From contig JAUPSS010000010.1 of NCBI GenBank assembly GCA_040285825.1, positions 1,302,001-1,366,000 on the forward strand: a stretch of DNA of 64,000 nt, read 5' to 3'. The position numbers and the translations under genes are program-made. The notes under the pieces were generated by a model. The model did not search any database. It was not told the origin of the DNA and worked only from the letters and a program-made list of their open reading frames with translations. Below are positions 19,413 to 28,239 of this stretch, in pieces (the stretch's first letter is position 1; every line of letters begins with the position of its first letter). Origin of the DNA: Eukaryota sp. TZLM1-RC (lineage: Eukaryota; Metamonada: BaSk clade).

Positions 19413-20925
19413 GAATGATTGGTGAAAGCATCGACTCCATTTTTCTACATCAATTTTTGCAATTTTTTCATTTAATGCAAAAACAGTGGAACTTTGCGTT
19501 GTCATTAATAAATCTTCCCAATCTGCAAATCTTTCGGAAAACTCAAATATTGCATTTCTGCATCCACCAATAAAAGCACACGAAGTAAGAATAGAAGCCT
19601 TCGTCCAGCCTAAACCGTCATAATGTGGACTAAGATAAGCATGGTCTGGAATTTGAAACCTTTTACATCCCAATAATTGTGACAAAACTTTTGCACGTAA
19701 CTCATTACACTTCTGAGCCAAGGACCTAGTGATAAGAGGATTTGTAGATCGAAATATATGATTGAAGTTTGAACTAAAACACAGTCTTATAATGGTAAAT
19801 TTGATGTGTTTTTTATATCTAAATTCATCATTCGGTCAATTTTGTCAGAAATTGAGTTCAACTTTTCAAACAATTTTTTGGTAATTTCATCATTATTTCC
19901 TGAAAGCGAACCCAAAAGACGAATAGCATCAATTGAATATAATTTGCCTTGAATTTCAATACCATCAACTATTGTGGAAACTGGAGAATTCGATAACAAA
20001 ACACATTTAAGTGAATTAAGTCGGAGGCCAATTCTGGTAAATAATTCTTTAAAACATACAGTTGTTTTTTTTACAATATTTAAATTACCTATAAGAACAA
20101 CATCATCCATATATGCAATCATTTTCAGGAAAGGAAACATCTCTTGAATTTGTAATAAAATAGGATGAATTGCCAAACAAAACAAAAGAGGTCCTAACGG
20201 ATCTCCTTGCTTTACACCACTTGATATAATCAAAATGGAATTACCAAAGTGTAAATTAGAATTTGTGCTACATGTAGATTGGAAATACGGCATTAATTCC
20301 GGCTTATATTGCAACAAAGCACCATGAATACTGCAACGACTGAGTGAATTGAATGCATTACTAAAATTGAATGACATACAAACATTGGATTCATTTTGGC
20401 GAAATAATACATCCGTAGCAAAAATCGCTGAAGAAACTCCATCAGTGGTATTAATTCCATATTGAAAAGGCAATACAATCGTTTTTGCTTTTTCATTGAA
20501 CCTGCTTAAGCAACAAGCAGAAAAAATATTATGTATACTGTCAGAGACCGCAATAGGACGAACATTCATTTTTGGATTCTTGACAAGTGCAGTCAATTGA
20601 GAACTCTCAATTCTTCTGGATACTTAAGTTGACCAGTCAATATTCCATTAAAAAATTTGGTTAATAAAACAAGACAATTTTCTGATGAAATAACTGCGGC
20701 TTTTATACGATCAATAGAAATACCAAAAAGTCCGGCAGACTTACCGCGTGGTATCTTTTTATCACCGAAAATACTTCTGATGCCATCAATGGATAAGTTT
20801 CCCAATAAGTTCCGTAAAAATTTTGATCCATTATTGGGTCTTCCAATGGATGAACTAATTTCAGTGTGTCTATAGTATCTTGCTTTATTCATTGCATTAA
20901 GCAAAAAAACTAAGTCCATGGCCAA
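19413..20925 (-). pseudogene. NL-A reverse transcriptase, catalytic Asp lost
   Basis: The three minus-strand frames 20593-20925, 19787-20596 and 19347-19721 together give the RT region. They contain PRGKSAGL and NTTDGVSSAIFATD, then motif A as SFNFSNAFNSL, where copy 3 has LDFSNAFNSL. Motif B is GVKQGDPLGPLLF and motif C is YMDDVV. The motif A Asp coordinates a catalytic metal, so Asp to Asn here should abolish synthesis. The last part (19413-19721) contains the post-RT helix region ending at KWSRCFHQSFNENI, where the NL-B insertion begins. A frameshift near 20593 and another near 19780 break it. Confidence 0.82.
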
Positions 20926-20926
20926 A

Positions 20927-21185
20927 TTTTTCCAATAAATTGTTCAACTGGGAATAAATTTCATCCAAATTACCCAGACAACATCCAAGAAACTTGAACG
21001 CTTGGTGGTCATTATTAATAAAAGGAATCTAAGCACCACCAATCAATAAAAATTGTTTTTTTCTACCAATCGAGAGACATTTAGTTGGATTCAAAGCTAA
21101 TCCAATTTCGTTGTATTTCGCAAAAATGCCTTCAGAAACCCTACAAATGCTTTCAAAAGAAACGATAATAGAAATATCATCCATG
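20927..21185 (-). mobile_element. NL-B host copy, third piece (RT motif C region)
   Basis: Minus reading starts MDDISII at the LTR-2 junction, continues with an LNPTKCLSIG segment, and later gives IPFINNDHQAFKFLG. These match MDDISLI, LNASKCLLIG and DAFKFLG of the copy at 24196-25842. It ends where NL-A copy 1 begins. Old, with an in-frame stop. Confidence 0.8.
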
Positions 21186-21277
21186 TGTTGGCGCCCCAAG
21201 GCTTATATAATATGATTAGAAAATAGATCAATTTTTCCTCATTGACTTTTCTTTACTACAATAGACTTTAGGCAACA
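21186..21277 (+). repeat. 5' LTR of LTR-2
   Basis: 92 bp, TGTTGGCG…GGCAACA. It resembles the 79-bp LTR-5 repeat but carries an extra segment in the middle. Followed by the AATAATTATT palindrome and TGGCCATTTT. Confidence 0.85.
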
Positions 21278-21361
21278 ATAATTATTGGCCATTTTTAAGC
21301 CAAGGTATACCATTAATAATTCTAGCAAACTTCAACACTGAACCAGCAAGATATTTAAAAC

Positions 21362-21960
21362 ATGTCAGACATCTCAGAAAAGGATATCTCTGACATTCAG
21401 CCATCTTCATCCCTTCAAATGCAACAGGACCAGGAACAACAAACACAACATACACCTACACAAAATAAAAAGGAAAACGAGGCAATGGACCCGGCTCCCA
21501 CGTCCACCTTAACAAAAGAAAATGACGAAGGAGTTGACGAAATCCCTCCTTCCACAAAAGTAGTTTCGGATGAAACTAGATGCGGAACTAGATTCCACGT
21601 CTCTTTCCAAACCAAAGAACGAGGTCACGAAAACGGACCCGTCTCCCTCTCCCCTCGAGAAAAAGAGATTTGTTGACGGAAATAACGAGAACGGACCTGG
21701 TTCCCTCTCCCTTCCAAAATGTAGAATCTGTCAGTAAGGTAACGGATGAATATCCCACCTTAAACAAGTCGACCCCCTCAGGAGAGCATGATGAATTTTA
21801 TGCTCAACTAGATGACAAGGGAAGATGACTCCAGTGATGGATTCTACAAACTCCTAACAAGGCTGCGGAGCCTTTCCTCGAATCAATGGACTTGTATCCA
21901 TTCGAGCAGCTCTCTCGTTCACGGAGCCAAACACACAAACAAGTCGACTGCATACGAGGT
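21362..21960 (+). pseudogene. LTR-2 gag leader remnant
   Basis: ATG at 21362 begins MSDISEKDISDIQPS, homologous to MSDIFQQDISDPNPPS of LTR-5 (55674, minus). The open frame ends at 21676. Related sequence continues in other frames, with repeated coding for acidic, Asp/Pro-rich units. A stretch near 21858-21908 reads AEPFLESMDLYPFEQLS, matching AEAYLEPTDFCLFEQLP in LTR-5. The rest of gag and all of pol are gone. No function remains. Confidence 0.7.
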
Positions 21961-22405
21961 GAAGAGTAGAGACTCCACCTCCACTATTATTGTACTACAA
22001 TGCAAAGATACGGTCCTTGCTCCTCTGATATTTTTAGTCGTAAAACCAGTACTTTAACAACAACAGACGCCGCCTTCAGGTTTTTGAGGTTTGTTACTTT
22101 GCTTACTGTTGTTTTTGATCCAACATAGACCCTGCATGATCTTTAGGAATTCCATTCTTCAATTCCATGATACTTTTACTAAACAACACTACCACGTTAC
22201 TCGTTTACGAAAAAGGGAAGAAGCAGAGCGTCTTTATGTAGCGATTAAAACATACACAACAAAGTATTCAAACACACAGATCTTGGAACTAGGCCCTTTT
22301 CAGTTATTGCTTACTACCTTATACTAACATTATTGTAGGAGAGTCATAGTACATCAATTGTCGATCTTAAAATTGTGAAACCAGTGTTTGTGTGAATCTT
22401 AATCA
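21961..22405. other. Unassigned LTR-2 internal sequence
   Basis: No full gene. A short plus-strand frame at 22150-22265 reads FTKQHYHVTRLRKREEAERL, a basic helical segment I could not place in gag or pol of the related elements. The sequence ends at the hAT target duplication. Confidence 0.4.
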
Positions 22406-22413
22406 CTACAAAG

Positions 22414-22430
22414 CATACTTGTGGATCACA
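22414..22430 (+). repeat. Left terminal inverted repeat of hAT
   Basis: CATACTTGTGGATCACA, the exact reverse complement of 24089-24105. Confidence 0.9.
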
Positions 22431-22610
22431 ACACCTGACCAATTGTGATCACAATCACACAGTGATCACACTGTGAACACAATCACTATGTGATCACAAA
22501 TTGAGTATTTATGAATCTATATGGTAATTTTAAGGATGTAATGAAAACACTATTCATTGAATGACAAACACTGTTCATTAAATTGAGTCAAAAAAATCTA
22601 ATCCTATATT

Positions 22611-23904
22611 CTACTGCCTTTTACTAAAGACCCTGTCAACTTCTTTCGTACTAGACCAATCTAGATCAATTTCTTTTTCCAGAACATCTTCATCTTCAGC
22701 CAATTCATCGAGGTCTAGTACATTAAGTTGATCCTCCAACTCCTCGTCATATATGTCTCGAAGATCAACATCCAAACATTCGTCTTCCTTATCAACAACA
22801 TCATCTTCGACTTCGTTGATGATGGCTGCTTTCTCCTCAGCCCATTGAAGTGCCGATGTGTAACAATCAGTGGGATGTTGTTTCCAAACTTCCTTGATTT
22901 GACTGAGATTTATCTTTACAGGTTTCTTCTCCAACAACGGCATGTTGAAGTGAATCAGCATCATATCCTCCAAGTGTTGGTTTGACATTTTCCACCTTCT
23001 TTTTGGTAACTGGTGGTCAAATGAACTCCAGTTTTTTTCGGTCACAGTGGCAACTCCAGTGTGACCTGTGATTCTCTGTGCAATTTGGCTCAGATGTGGA
23101 AAGTTTTGAATTCCTTTGCTGCTCCACCATTCATGAAGACACTCGTGTTCAATGACTTCATTATGAACAAAATCAGTTGTGAACGACTCCCATTCTTGGA
23201 AAAGTTCTTCTCGTATTTCTTCAAATTCTGAGAATAATTCTGCAACCCATGTAGTGTAATCGATCTTGTTGAACAAGTTTTTAAACAGTTTTGTTCCCTA
23301 AGTGCTGGATTGAGAAGTCTTGTGATGATCAGAGATTTGTTTGTTACATAGTTCAGTCTGGACTGAAATTGTTCATCGAATTTTTGAGCTCTTTCTTTCA
23401 ACAAAGAAATTTCATAGTTTAATTCACTACCTTGTTTCATAAAACTATTTTTCATTGAATTTCTCACAATACCAAGGGAATAATGAGCAAAGGAAACAAA
23501 ACCAGCAATGGAAACATCAGAGAGTCTTAACAATGACATAATGTGTGAACATACAGCAACTAGAAGACTGGTCTCATTCCAAAACGCAAAAGAATCCTGT
23601 AGAATAACAGCCTTTGCTTCAGCAGCACTTTCTCTTACACATTGGGGAAGATTTTTTGAGCAACTTGTGTTTCTACGACATTTCGTTGCATAGGGAGATG
23701 GACCTGAGTTAGTTGATGTCTCGATGGACCAGGATAATTGGATGACATTAGTGGATAATTGCGGACAGCGTTGCCGAAAACGTTAAACATTGCTTGAAAG
23801 TCTGGTTTATCAACAGTGTTAAAAGATAAACCTAGGGAAATTATTGAAGAAGCTACTTGGCCTTGGACCATTTTCTTCACGTCATCAATAGATATTGATT
23901 CCAA
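22611..23904 (-). pseudogene. hAT transposase fragment with dimerisation domain
   Basis: Three minus-strand frames. 23635-23904 reads QVASSIISLGLSFNTVDKPDF, the pattern that follows the DNA-binding domain in hAT transposases. 23090-23539 is a linker region. 22611-23276 has EWWSSKGIQNFPHLSQIAQR, the hAT C-terminal dimerisation signature (WW…FP.L…A), and an NQHLEDMML segment. It ends in a long acidic tail. A frameshift lies in an A-run near 23290. No BED zinc finger and only part of the catalytic core are present, so it is not active alone. Confidence 0.8.
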
Positions 23905-24088
23905 TAATAGAAGCTAGCGTTTGTATTGAGGTGAAATAAAGGCAAATTCTGCTAGTTGAAGTGACTTTTCTATTTTCGAAGGGGGAGTGGCGTTGTCATT
24001 CGTCGCACGTCGCTTGATATTTAGTTTTTTTTATTGAAGCCACAATGTGACGTGATGTGATCACAATCACGTGTGATCACACTGTGAA

Positions 24089-24105
24089 TGTGATCCACAA
24101 GTATG
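24089..24105 (-). repeat. Right terminal inverted repeat of hAT
   Basis: Exact inverse of 22414-22430, followed directly by the target duplication CTACAAAG. Confidence 0.9.
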
Positions 24106-24195
24106 CTACAAAGATAATTGTAGACAATAGAAAACAGTAGAATTCAGTGTTTAGTTCTTAGTTTTTTTTTACAAAATTTTAATTTTATTCAAAAC

Positions 24196-25842
24196 CTATA
24201 AATCAACATCTAAAAAATCCATCTCTCCCAGAACAAAAACACTAGATGCAACTCTCTCATAGTGAGATCCAAGAGAAAGCAAAGCATCAGAAACCATCTT
24301 CAACATCCCCTTAAAAATAGAAAACACAATTCTATTTTGCCAAAACAATCTGTTGAAATTTCTGCCAGTTCTTCTCTTTACAATCATTTCAAAATCATCC
24401 AAAAAACGTAAAGCAGTTGGTGCAAGTGAACCAAAAAGGGAAAATACAAATGGATACAAATTGTATTTTGCATGCTGTAGACTGGCCAATTTAGACAAAG
24501 GTTCATTGTATTTTTTGAATTTAAAATTTTCAGCATTTGAAAGGGGATTATGAATTTCAGAATTAACTAGCCTTTCATTTGAAGCATTACAAGGATCAAC
24601 AGACATTACATCCAATAAAATGAAACTTCCATCTAATCCAGGTAATATAACATCACCTCTATTATTCTTATGAAAATCATCTTCAGCATCAAACAAATTT
24701 GACAACAGAGGTTCCAAGAAGGATTCAATTCTATGAGATTTACACATACAATATAACTGGTCTCTTACAGCATCATGAACCTTGCTTCTAAAAGTAATAA
24801 AATGTTTACAATTTAACAAATGAGTAGTTGTTATTTCTCGAGAACATTTACATATTAAATTATGAGGTAAATTATCAGGCCAGATAAAGGAACGAAATCT
24901 CATATTCAGAGTCCAAGCAGAATCGGATAAGAGAGTACCATAAACTTGTGGAATTGTTGTTACTAAGGCAGAAGAAGTACTGTCACACAAATCTTGTAAA
25001 AGATTTGCAAAAGCGGGATTCTTTTTCTTCGCCAAGCCAAGTCTAACATCAAAATCCAAGCTTTCAAAAATCTTTGACAATTTTTGTTGAAGCTTTTTAC
25101 AGCAAAACTGTAAATTAAAAAGAGATCGGTTTGGAATTTCTTGAATTGATTGAGGAAAACATTTGGTCCAAATTTGTGGCGGCAATTTTTCAAGTTCACA
25201 AGATAACTCATACAAATAAGGACTGCAATTGGGAACTAACAGATGAGAATCATCAGGAAATCTACGAGAAAATTCATAAATAAAATTTTTGCCACCACCC
25301 AAGAATGCTGATTGACACAAAATTGAAGATTTAGTAAATCCAATACCACCCAAATTTGCTGAAGAAAAGAAATGGCTTTTCAACATTCCTGGATCTACAT
25401 CCAATAAATCAGCAAAAAATTCTGTTCTCAATGAATTAAATGAACGACAAAAATCTAATGCTATGGAAGGACCACAAGATCTCAAAATGTTGGTCATTCT
25501 CCCAGTGTAGCAAATTTTAAGCATGAAAAATTTAATATGTTTTTCTATATCTAAAGAATAAATTGAATCAAGTTCAATTTTCATTTTTTCCAAAATAACT
25601 TGTAATTCATTCTGAATTTGAGGCACGTTTCCTAACCAACAACCAAGGAACTTAAAAGCATCACTACTATAATTAGTAAAAGGGACAATAGAATCGTTTA
25701 TCACGAGATCTTGAGCAGAAGATCCAATCAGAAGGCATTTGCTGGCATTAAGATGAAGCCCAATATTTTCATATGAATCGCCAATTTCTTGAGCAACCAA
25801 TTCCAGTAAATCAAATGAACCAATCAAGGATATATCATCCAT
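24196..25842 (-). CDS. NL-B RT C-terminal half, zinc knuckle and endonuclease-like domain
   Basis: 548 codons beginning at MDDIS, the RT motif C (YMDD in the unbroken sequence). The RT thumb follows (LNASKCLLIG, DAFKFLGCWLG). Then comes a long linker, and a CKCSREITTTHLLNCKHF zinc knuckle (CXC…H…C) near codon 330. GDVILPGLDGSFILLDVMSV follows, matching the D…DV pattern of the restriction-like endonuclease of R2-type elements. A basic C-terminal helix completes it. In an active element this protein nicks chromosomal DNA and primes reverse transcription there. The true start lies upstream, separated by a one-base insertion in an A-run near 25870. Confidence 0.75.
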   Translation of the reverse strand: MDDISLIGSFDLLELVAQEIGDSYENIGLHLNASKCLLIGSSAQDLVINDSIVPFTNYSSDAFKFLGCWLGNVPQIQNELQVILEKMKIELDSIYSLDIEKHIKFFMLKICYTGRMTNILRSCGPSIALDFCRSFNSLRTEFFADLLDVDPGMLKSHFFSSANLGGIGFTKSSILCQSAFLGGGKNFIYEFSRRFPDDSHLLVPNCSPYLYELSCELEKLPPQIWTKCFPQSIQEIPNRSLFNLQFCCKKLQQKLSKIFESLDFDVRLGLAKKKNPAFANLLQDLCDSTSSALVTTIPQVYGTLLSDSAWTLNMRFRSFIWPDNLPHNLICKCSREITTTHLLNCKHFITFRSKVHDAVRDQLYCMCKSHRIESFLEPLLSNLFDAEDDFHKNNRGDVILPGLDGSFILLDVMSVDPCNASNERLVNSEIHNPLSNAENFKFKKYNEPLSKLASLQHAKYNLYPFVFSLFGSLAPTALRFLDDFEMIVKRRTGRNFNRLFWQNRIVFSIFKGMLKMVSDALLSLGSHYERVASSVFVLGEMDFLDVDL

Positions 25843-26237
25843 ATAAGCAACTATTTTTATAGAAGGGTATGTTTGCTTAATGATATTTTAAAGTTTTGTG
25901 AATAGCTAAACAAAACAATAACGGGCCTAAAGGATCACCTTGCTTCACACCAGAAGATGATTTAAGACCAAATGAATTAAAAATTAAATCCGATTCTTTC
26001 CCATAAAAATGGTAGAAAAAACTCGATAGCTCAAAAAAATCAGATTTAATAACTTCAAAAATTGCTTCTCGCTTTACAGAATTAAAGGCATTTTTAAAGT
26101 CGAGATTAAAAATAAAATTGTTTTCCTCTGCATTAAAAAAGGTATCAGAGGCAATAGCAGCAACAGAAGCACCATCAATTGTTTTGATTCCAAATTGATG
26201 AGGATTCAAAAATGTAGAAGCTTTGTCTTTGACACGA
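25843..26237 (-). pseudogene. NL-B RT N-terminal fragment
   Basis: Frame 25877-26209 contains FGIKTIDGASVAAIASDTFF, motif A LDFKNAFNSV with the catalytic Asp, and motif B GVKQGDPLGPLLFCLAI. It then runs off frame because of one extra A before the YMDD region. The 5' part of the RT and everything upstream are absent because of 5' truncation. Confidence 0.8.
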
Positions 26238-26332
26238 TTAGTTCTTAGTAGTTATAGTTATTTAGTTATTTGTTTATAGTTTTAGTTTCATATTCATACA
26301 AGCTGATTTATTTTGAAAAAAGGAAGAAGCAG
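26238..26332 (+). other. 3' untranslated region and polypurine tract of LTR-2
   Basis: Matches, in reverse complement, the 3' UTR of LTR-5 (48750-48880). Ends in GAAAAAAGGAAGAAGCAG directly before the LTR, the expected polypurine primer. Confidence 0.75.
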
Positions 26333-26424
26333 TGTTGGCGCCCCAAGGCTTACATAATATGATTAGAATATAAATCAATTTTTCCTAATTGACTTTTCTT
26401 TACTACAATAGACTTTAGACAACA
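26333..26424 (+). repeat. 3' LTR of LTR-2
   Basis: 92-bp copy of 21186-21277 with several differences, e.g. TAGACAACA against TAGGCAACA at the end, so the insertion is older than LTR-5 or the TRG elements. Confidence 0.85.
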
Positions 26425-26745
26425 CATATAAGCAACAATAAACAATTCGGGTTATAACCAGTTGGACACTTTGAAGAAGTATTTCTGTAGTCCACTTAAC
26501 ATACTGTGTCAAATATTTCTCTTCCAGCAATTTCTCCAAATGATCGATTCAAAAAATTAATCTCCAAAGTCATGGCCATTTCAGCGTTATTGAGGAGTGT
26601 TTAGTTTGGTAACAAACCAAAACATATTGTGAAGAATTTGCTTACTCAACATAAATGAACTCCATTCAAAGATTATATTCAAACAGAATGTAGTTTTCTC
26701 TGCTAATTTTTCAACAAATACTTGATACAGTTAAACTTGGTATTT
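26425..26745 (-). mobile_element. NL-B host copy, 5'-most piece (degenerate)
   Basis: Only the first bases are recognisable. The minus-strand sequence GTTGCTTATATG matches the motif C approach (VAYM) of NL-B and rejoins GATGAT on the other side of LTR-2. Further right I find no RT motif B, so the sequence is rearranged or decayed. Confidence 0.5.
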
Positions 26746-26749
26746 TTAT

Positions 26750-27430
26750 TTTTATCAAGTCTGACTTGGCCAGGTTAGTACTAAAAAACCCGCTTTCGAA
26801 ATTTCAAAGACATTCGTAATAGTTCTGCTGCTGCGGTAGTTACTCAAATTTCCCTTCTTTATGGACTTCTTCTGAAAAACAACGAGTGGCTTTTGAACAT
26901 GCGTTTTCGTTGTTTTTTTGTGGTTAAAAAATTTGCCCAATCATTTAATTATTAAATTTGGAAAGTCTCCATTGTTTACTCATCTTTTGAACTGTAAACA
27001 TTTTATTACATTTGGAAGTAAAGTACACAGTAATGTCAGGGACCAGCTTTGTGTAATGTGCAAATTTGATCGAGTAGATTCCTTTTTGGAACTATTATTA
27101 TCAAAGTTCATTCTTGAAAACCCCAACATTGACAGTACTCGTTATAATAGAGCTTCTATGGGACTGTCAGGAAGTGATCTCTCTGTTCCTGGCTTAAATG
27201 GAAGCTTCACCATTTCAGATGCCATGTCTACGGACCCCGTGAATTCTAAACAACATTTTATCAATTTTGTTGTCAATAATCTCCTTCTTACATTCCTGAT
27301 TCAGCATTTTTTTAGTCGTTTTTCAGAATCTTTACTAATTAACTGTTTTGATGTAGAAGAGGCAGGTTTTGAGAAAGATTAGCTTTAATTGTGTAATTGA
27401 AATTTCTATTTCTTCTCGTTGTTTAATATA
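26750..27430 (+). mobile_element. NL-B 3' fragment, plus strand
   Basis: Frames around 26918-27382 contain FTHLLNCKHFITF, a GLNGSFTISDAMSTDP segment and the 3' UTR found at 19300-19390. Upstream (26760-26970) the post-RT linker is readable with stops. The C-terminal domain is shortened by an internal deletion near 27290. It lies head-to-head with the minus-strand NL-B piece on its left. Confidence 0.75.
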
Positions 27431-28239
27431 AATTTAGTATAGTTCTATTGAAATTAGATTAAACTTATCTCTTCAATGCAGATAAGTTTCAAAAAAATGC
27501 CTTGTTTTTTTTGCATTTTACAAGATTTGGATTTATCAAATTATATGTCCATACACTGCTATTTTTTTGCAATCCGATTATTGTATTGCTGAACCTGTGT
27601 TGGCCCACACTCGTTAGAATCAATAGTTATGGTATTCACAATTATTACCTGTTGTCATGTCAGTGGTGATTTAATTAGTTTTTTCTAAAATTTTCCTTGA
27701 TGATTCGACCAACTAATGATAGTTCTTTTCGAATTTGTGTTGTCGTTTGAAAAACATTTCAAATACGTAAAGGCCCAGCAGATATTGATGGGTTATTTGC
27801 AGTCTTTGTTCTTAACAATCCAGAGACATTGTTTTTGGTTATGGGGAAATATTATAAAGCAATTTCACAAAAGGTGCATTTTAAAATTGAATGTGAAAAT
27901 ATCACTTTTTATTTCCATGTTCAATTTAAGTGTAATTCACAATATCTGAGTATGTATCTCTTGTTCAATTGTGCGCAAGCTGTTTCAATTGAACTATACT
28001 TCATTATCACTCTGAAATATACTGTTAATGTGAAACCTTAATTGATTAATTACAAGTTACTTGAACAAATCAATTCCAAGTTAATATCATTGATTGAATT
28101 GTTCAGTTGAAGATATAGAATATTTATGTAATTGACTTATGATTAAAAGATAAATATATAAAAGTTTTTATCAATTTTAACAAAAACAATAAATTTACCA
28201 TTATGTACAAAAATTGCAAAATACTAAACAGCACAAAAC
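27431..28239. other. Intergenic, no supported gene
   Basis: AT-rich spacer between the transposon nest and the 3' end of the giant gene. The short plus-strand frames (27716-28041) overlap each other and show no motif. Confidence 0.5.

Larger units (their letters stand above)
17566..20926 (-). mobile_element. NL-A non-LTR retrotransposon copy 1, 5'-truncated
   Basis: Minus-strand element inserted in the NL-B host copy. From right to left it reads part of the N-terminal region (20925-20593) and reverse transcriptase (20596-19787). A post-RT region (19721-19413) and a C-terminal zinc-knuckle/endonuclease region (18563-17634) follow. It is interrupted by an NL-B insertion at 18576-19400. The 3' end is AT-rich with AATAAATA and no long A-tail. 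Compared with copy 3 at the right edge, the ORF1 and N-terminal zinc region are missing. The target seems to have lost about a dozen codons, and I could not define a clean duplication. Class: non-LTR with C-terminal restriction-like endonuclease (R2-like group), by motif layout. Confidence 0.8.
22414..24105 (-). mobile_element. hAT-superfamily DNA transposon, defective
   Basis: Ends are perfect 17-bp inverted repeats (22414-22430 and 24089-24105, CATACTTGTGGATCACA). An 8-bp target duplication, CTACAAAG, is at 22406-22413 and 24106-24113. Eight-base duplications with T at position 2 and A at position 7 are typical of hAT. Five GTGATCAC palindromes lie just inside the ends (22445, 22462, 22490, 24057, 24073), like the subterminal transposase-binding repeats of hAT elements. 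The interior codes for a broken hAT transposase on the minus strand. At 1.7 kb it has lost the N-terminal part. It is inserted in LTR-2. Confidence 0.9.
24162..26237 (-). mobile_element. NL-B non-LTR element inserted in LTR-2, 5'-truncated
   Basis: A run of T at 24162 (the A-tail, minus strand) marks the 3' end. An 11-bp duplication, TTAGTTCTTAG, flanks it at 24151-24161 and 26238-26248. The 5' end falls inside the RT domain, so it is a typical target-primed truncated copy of about 2.1 kb. It is the best-preserved NL-B in the window, with one single-base frameshift. It differs noticeably from the split host copy, so it represents another subfamily. Confidence 0.9.
21186..26424 (+). mobile_element. 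LTR-2: internally deleted relative of LTR-5, with two nested insertions
   Basis: Two 92-bp LTRs (21186-21277, 26333-26424) begin TGTTGGCGCC and end in CAACA. They flank a leader, a gag start remnant, a hAT element, an NL-B element and a 3' UTR. The 5' LTR is followed by ATAATTAT and TGGCC, as in LTR-5. A polypurine tract precedes the 3' LTR. The likely 4-bp duplication is CATG (21182-21185) against TATG read on the minus strand from the right flank, one mismatch. Removing the element rejoins AYM to DDIS of the interrupted NL-B RT. Without its insertions it is about 1.45 kb, with pol lost, so it was non-autonomous. Confidence 0.82.

Noticed and set aside
17566-20926. Clean target duplication for NL-A copy 1 (TTTTTCAAT / TTTTTCCAAT)
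   Set aside because: Both sequences correspond to separate native codons of NL-B (IEK and LEK), so they are probably not a duplication; a small target deletion is equally likely.
27716-28041. Overlapping plus-strand frames of 70-77 codons
   Set aside because: No motif and no start context; AT-rich spacer.
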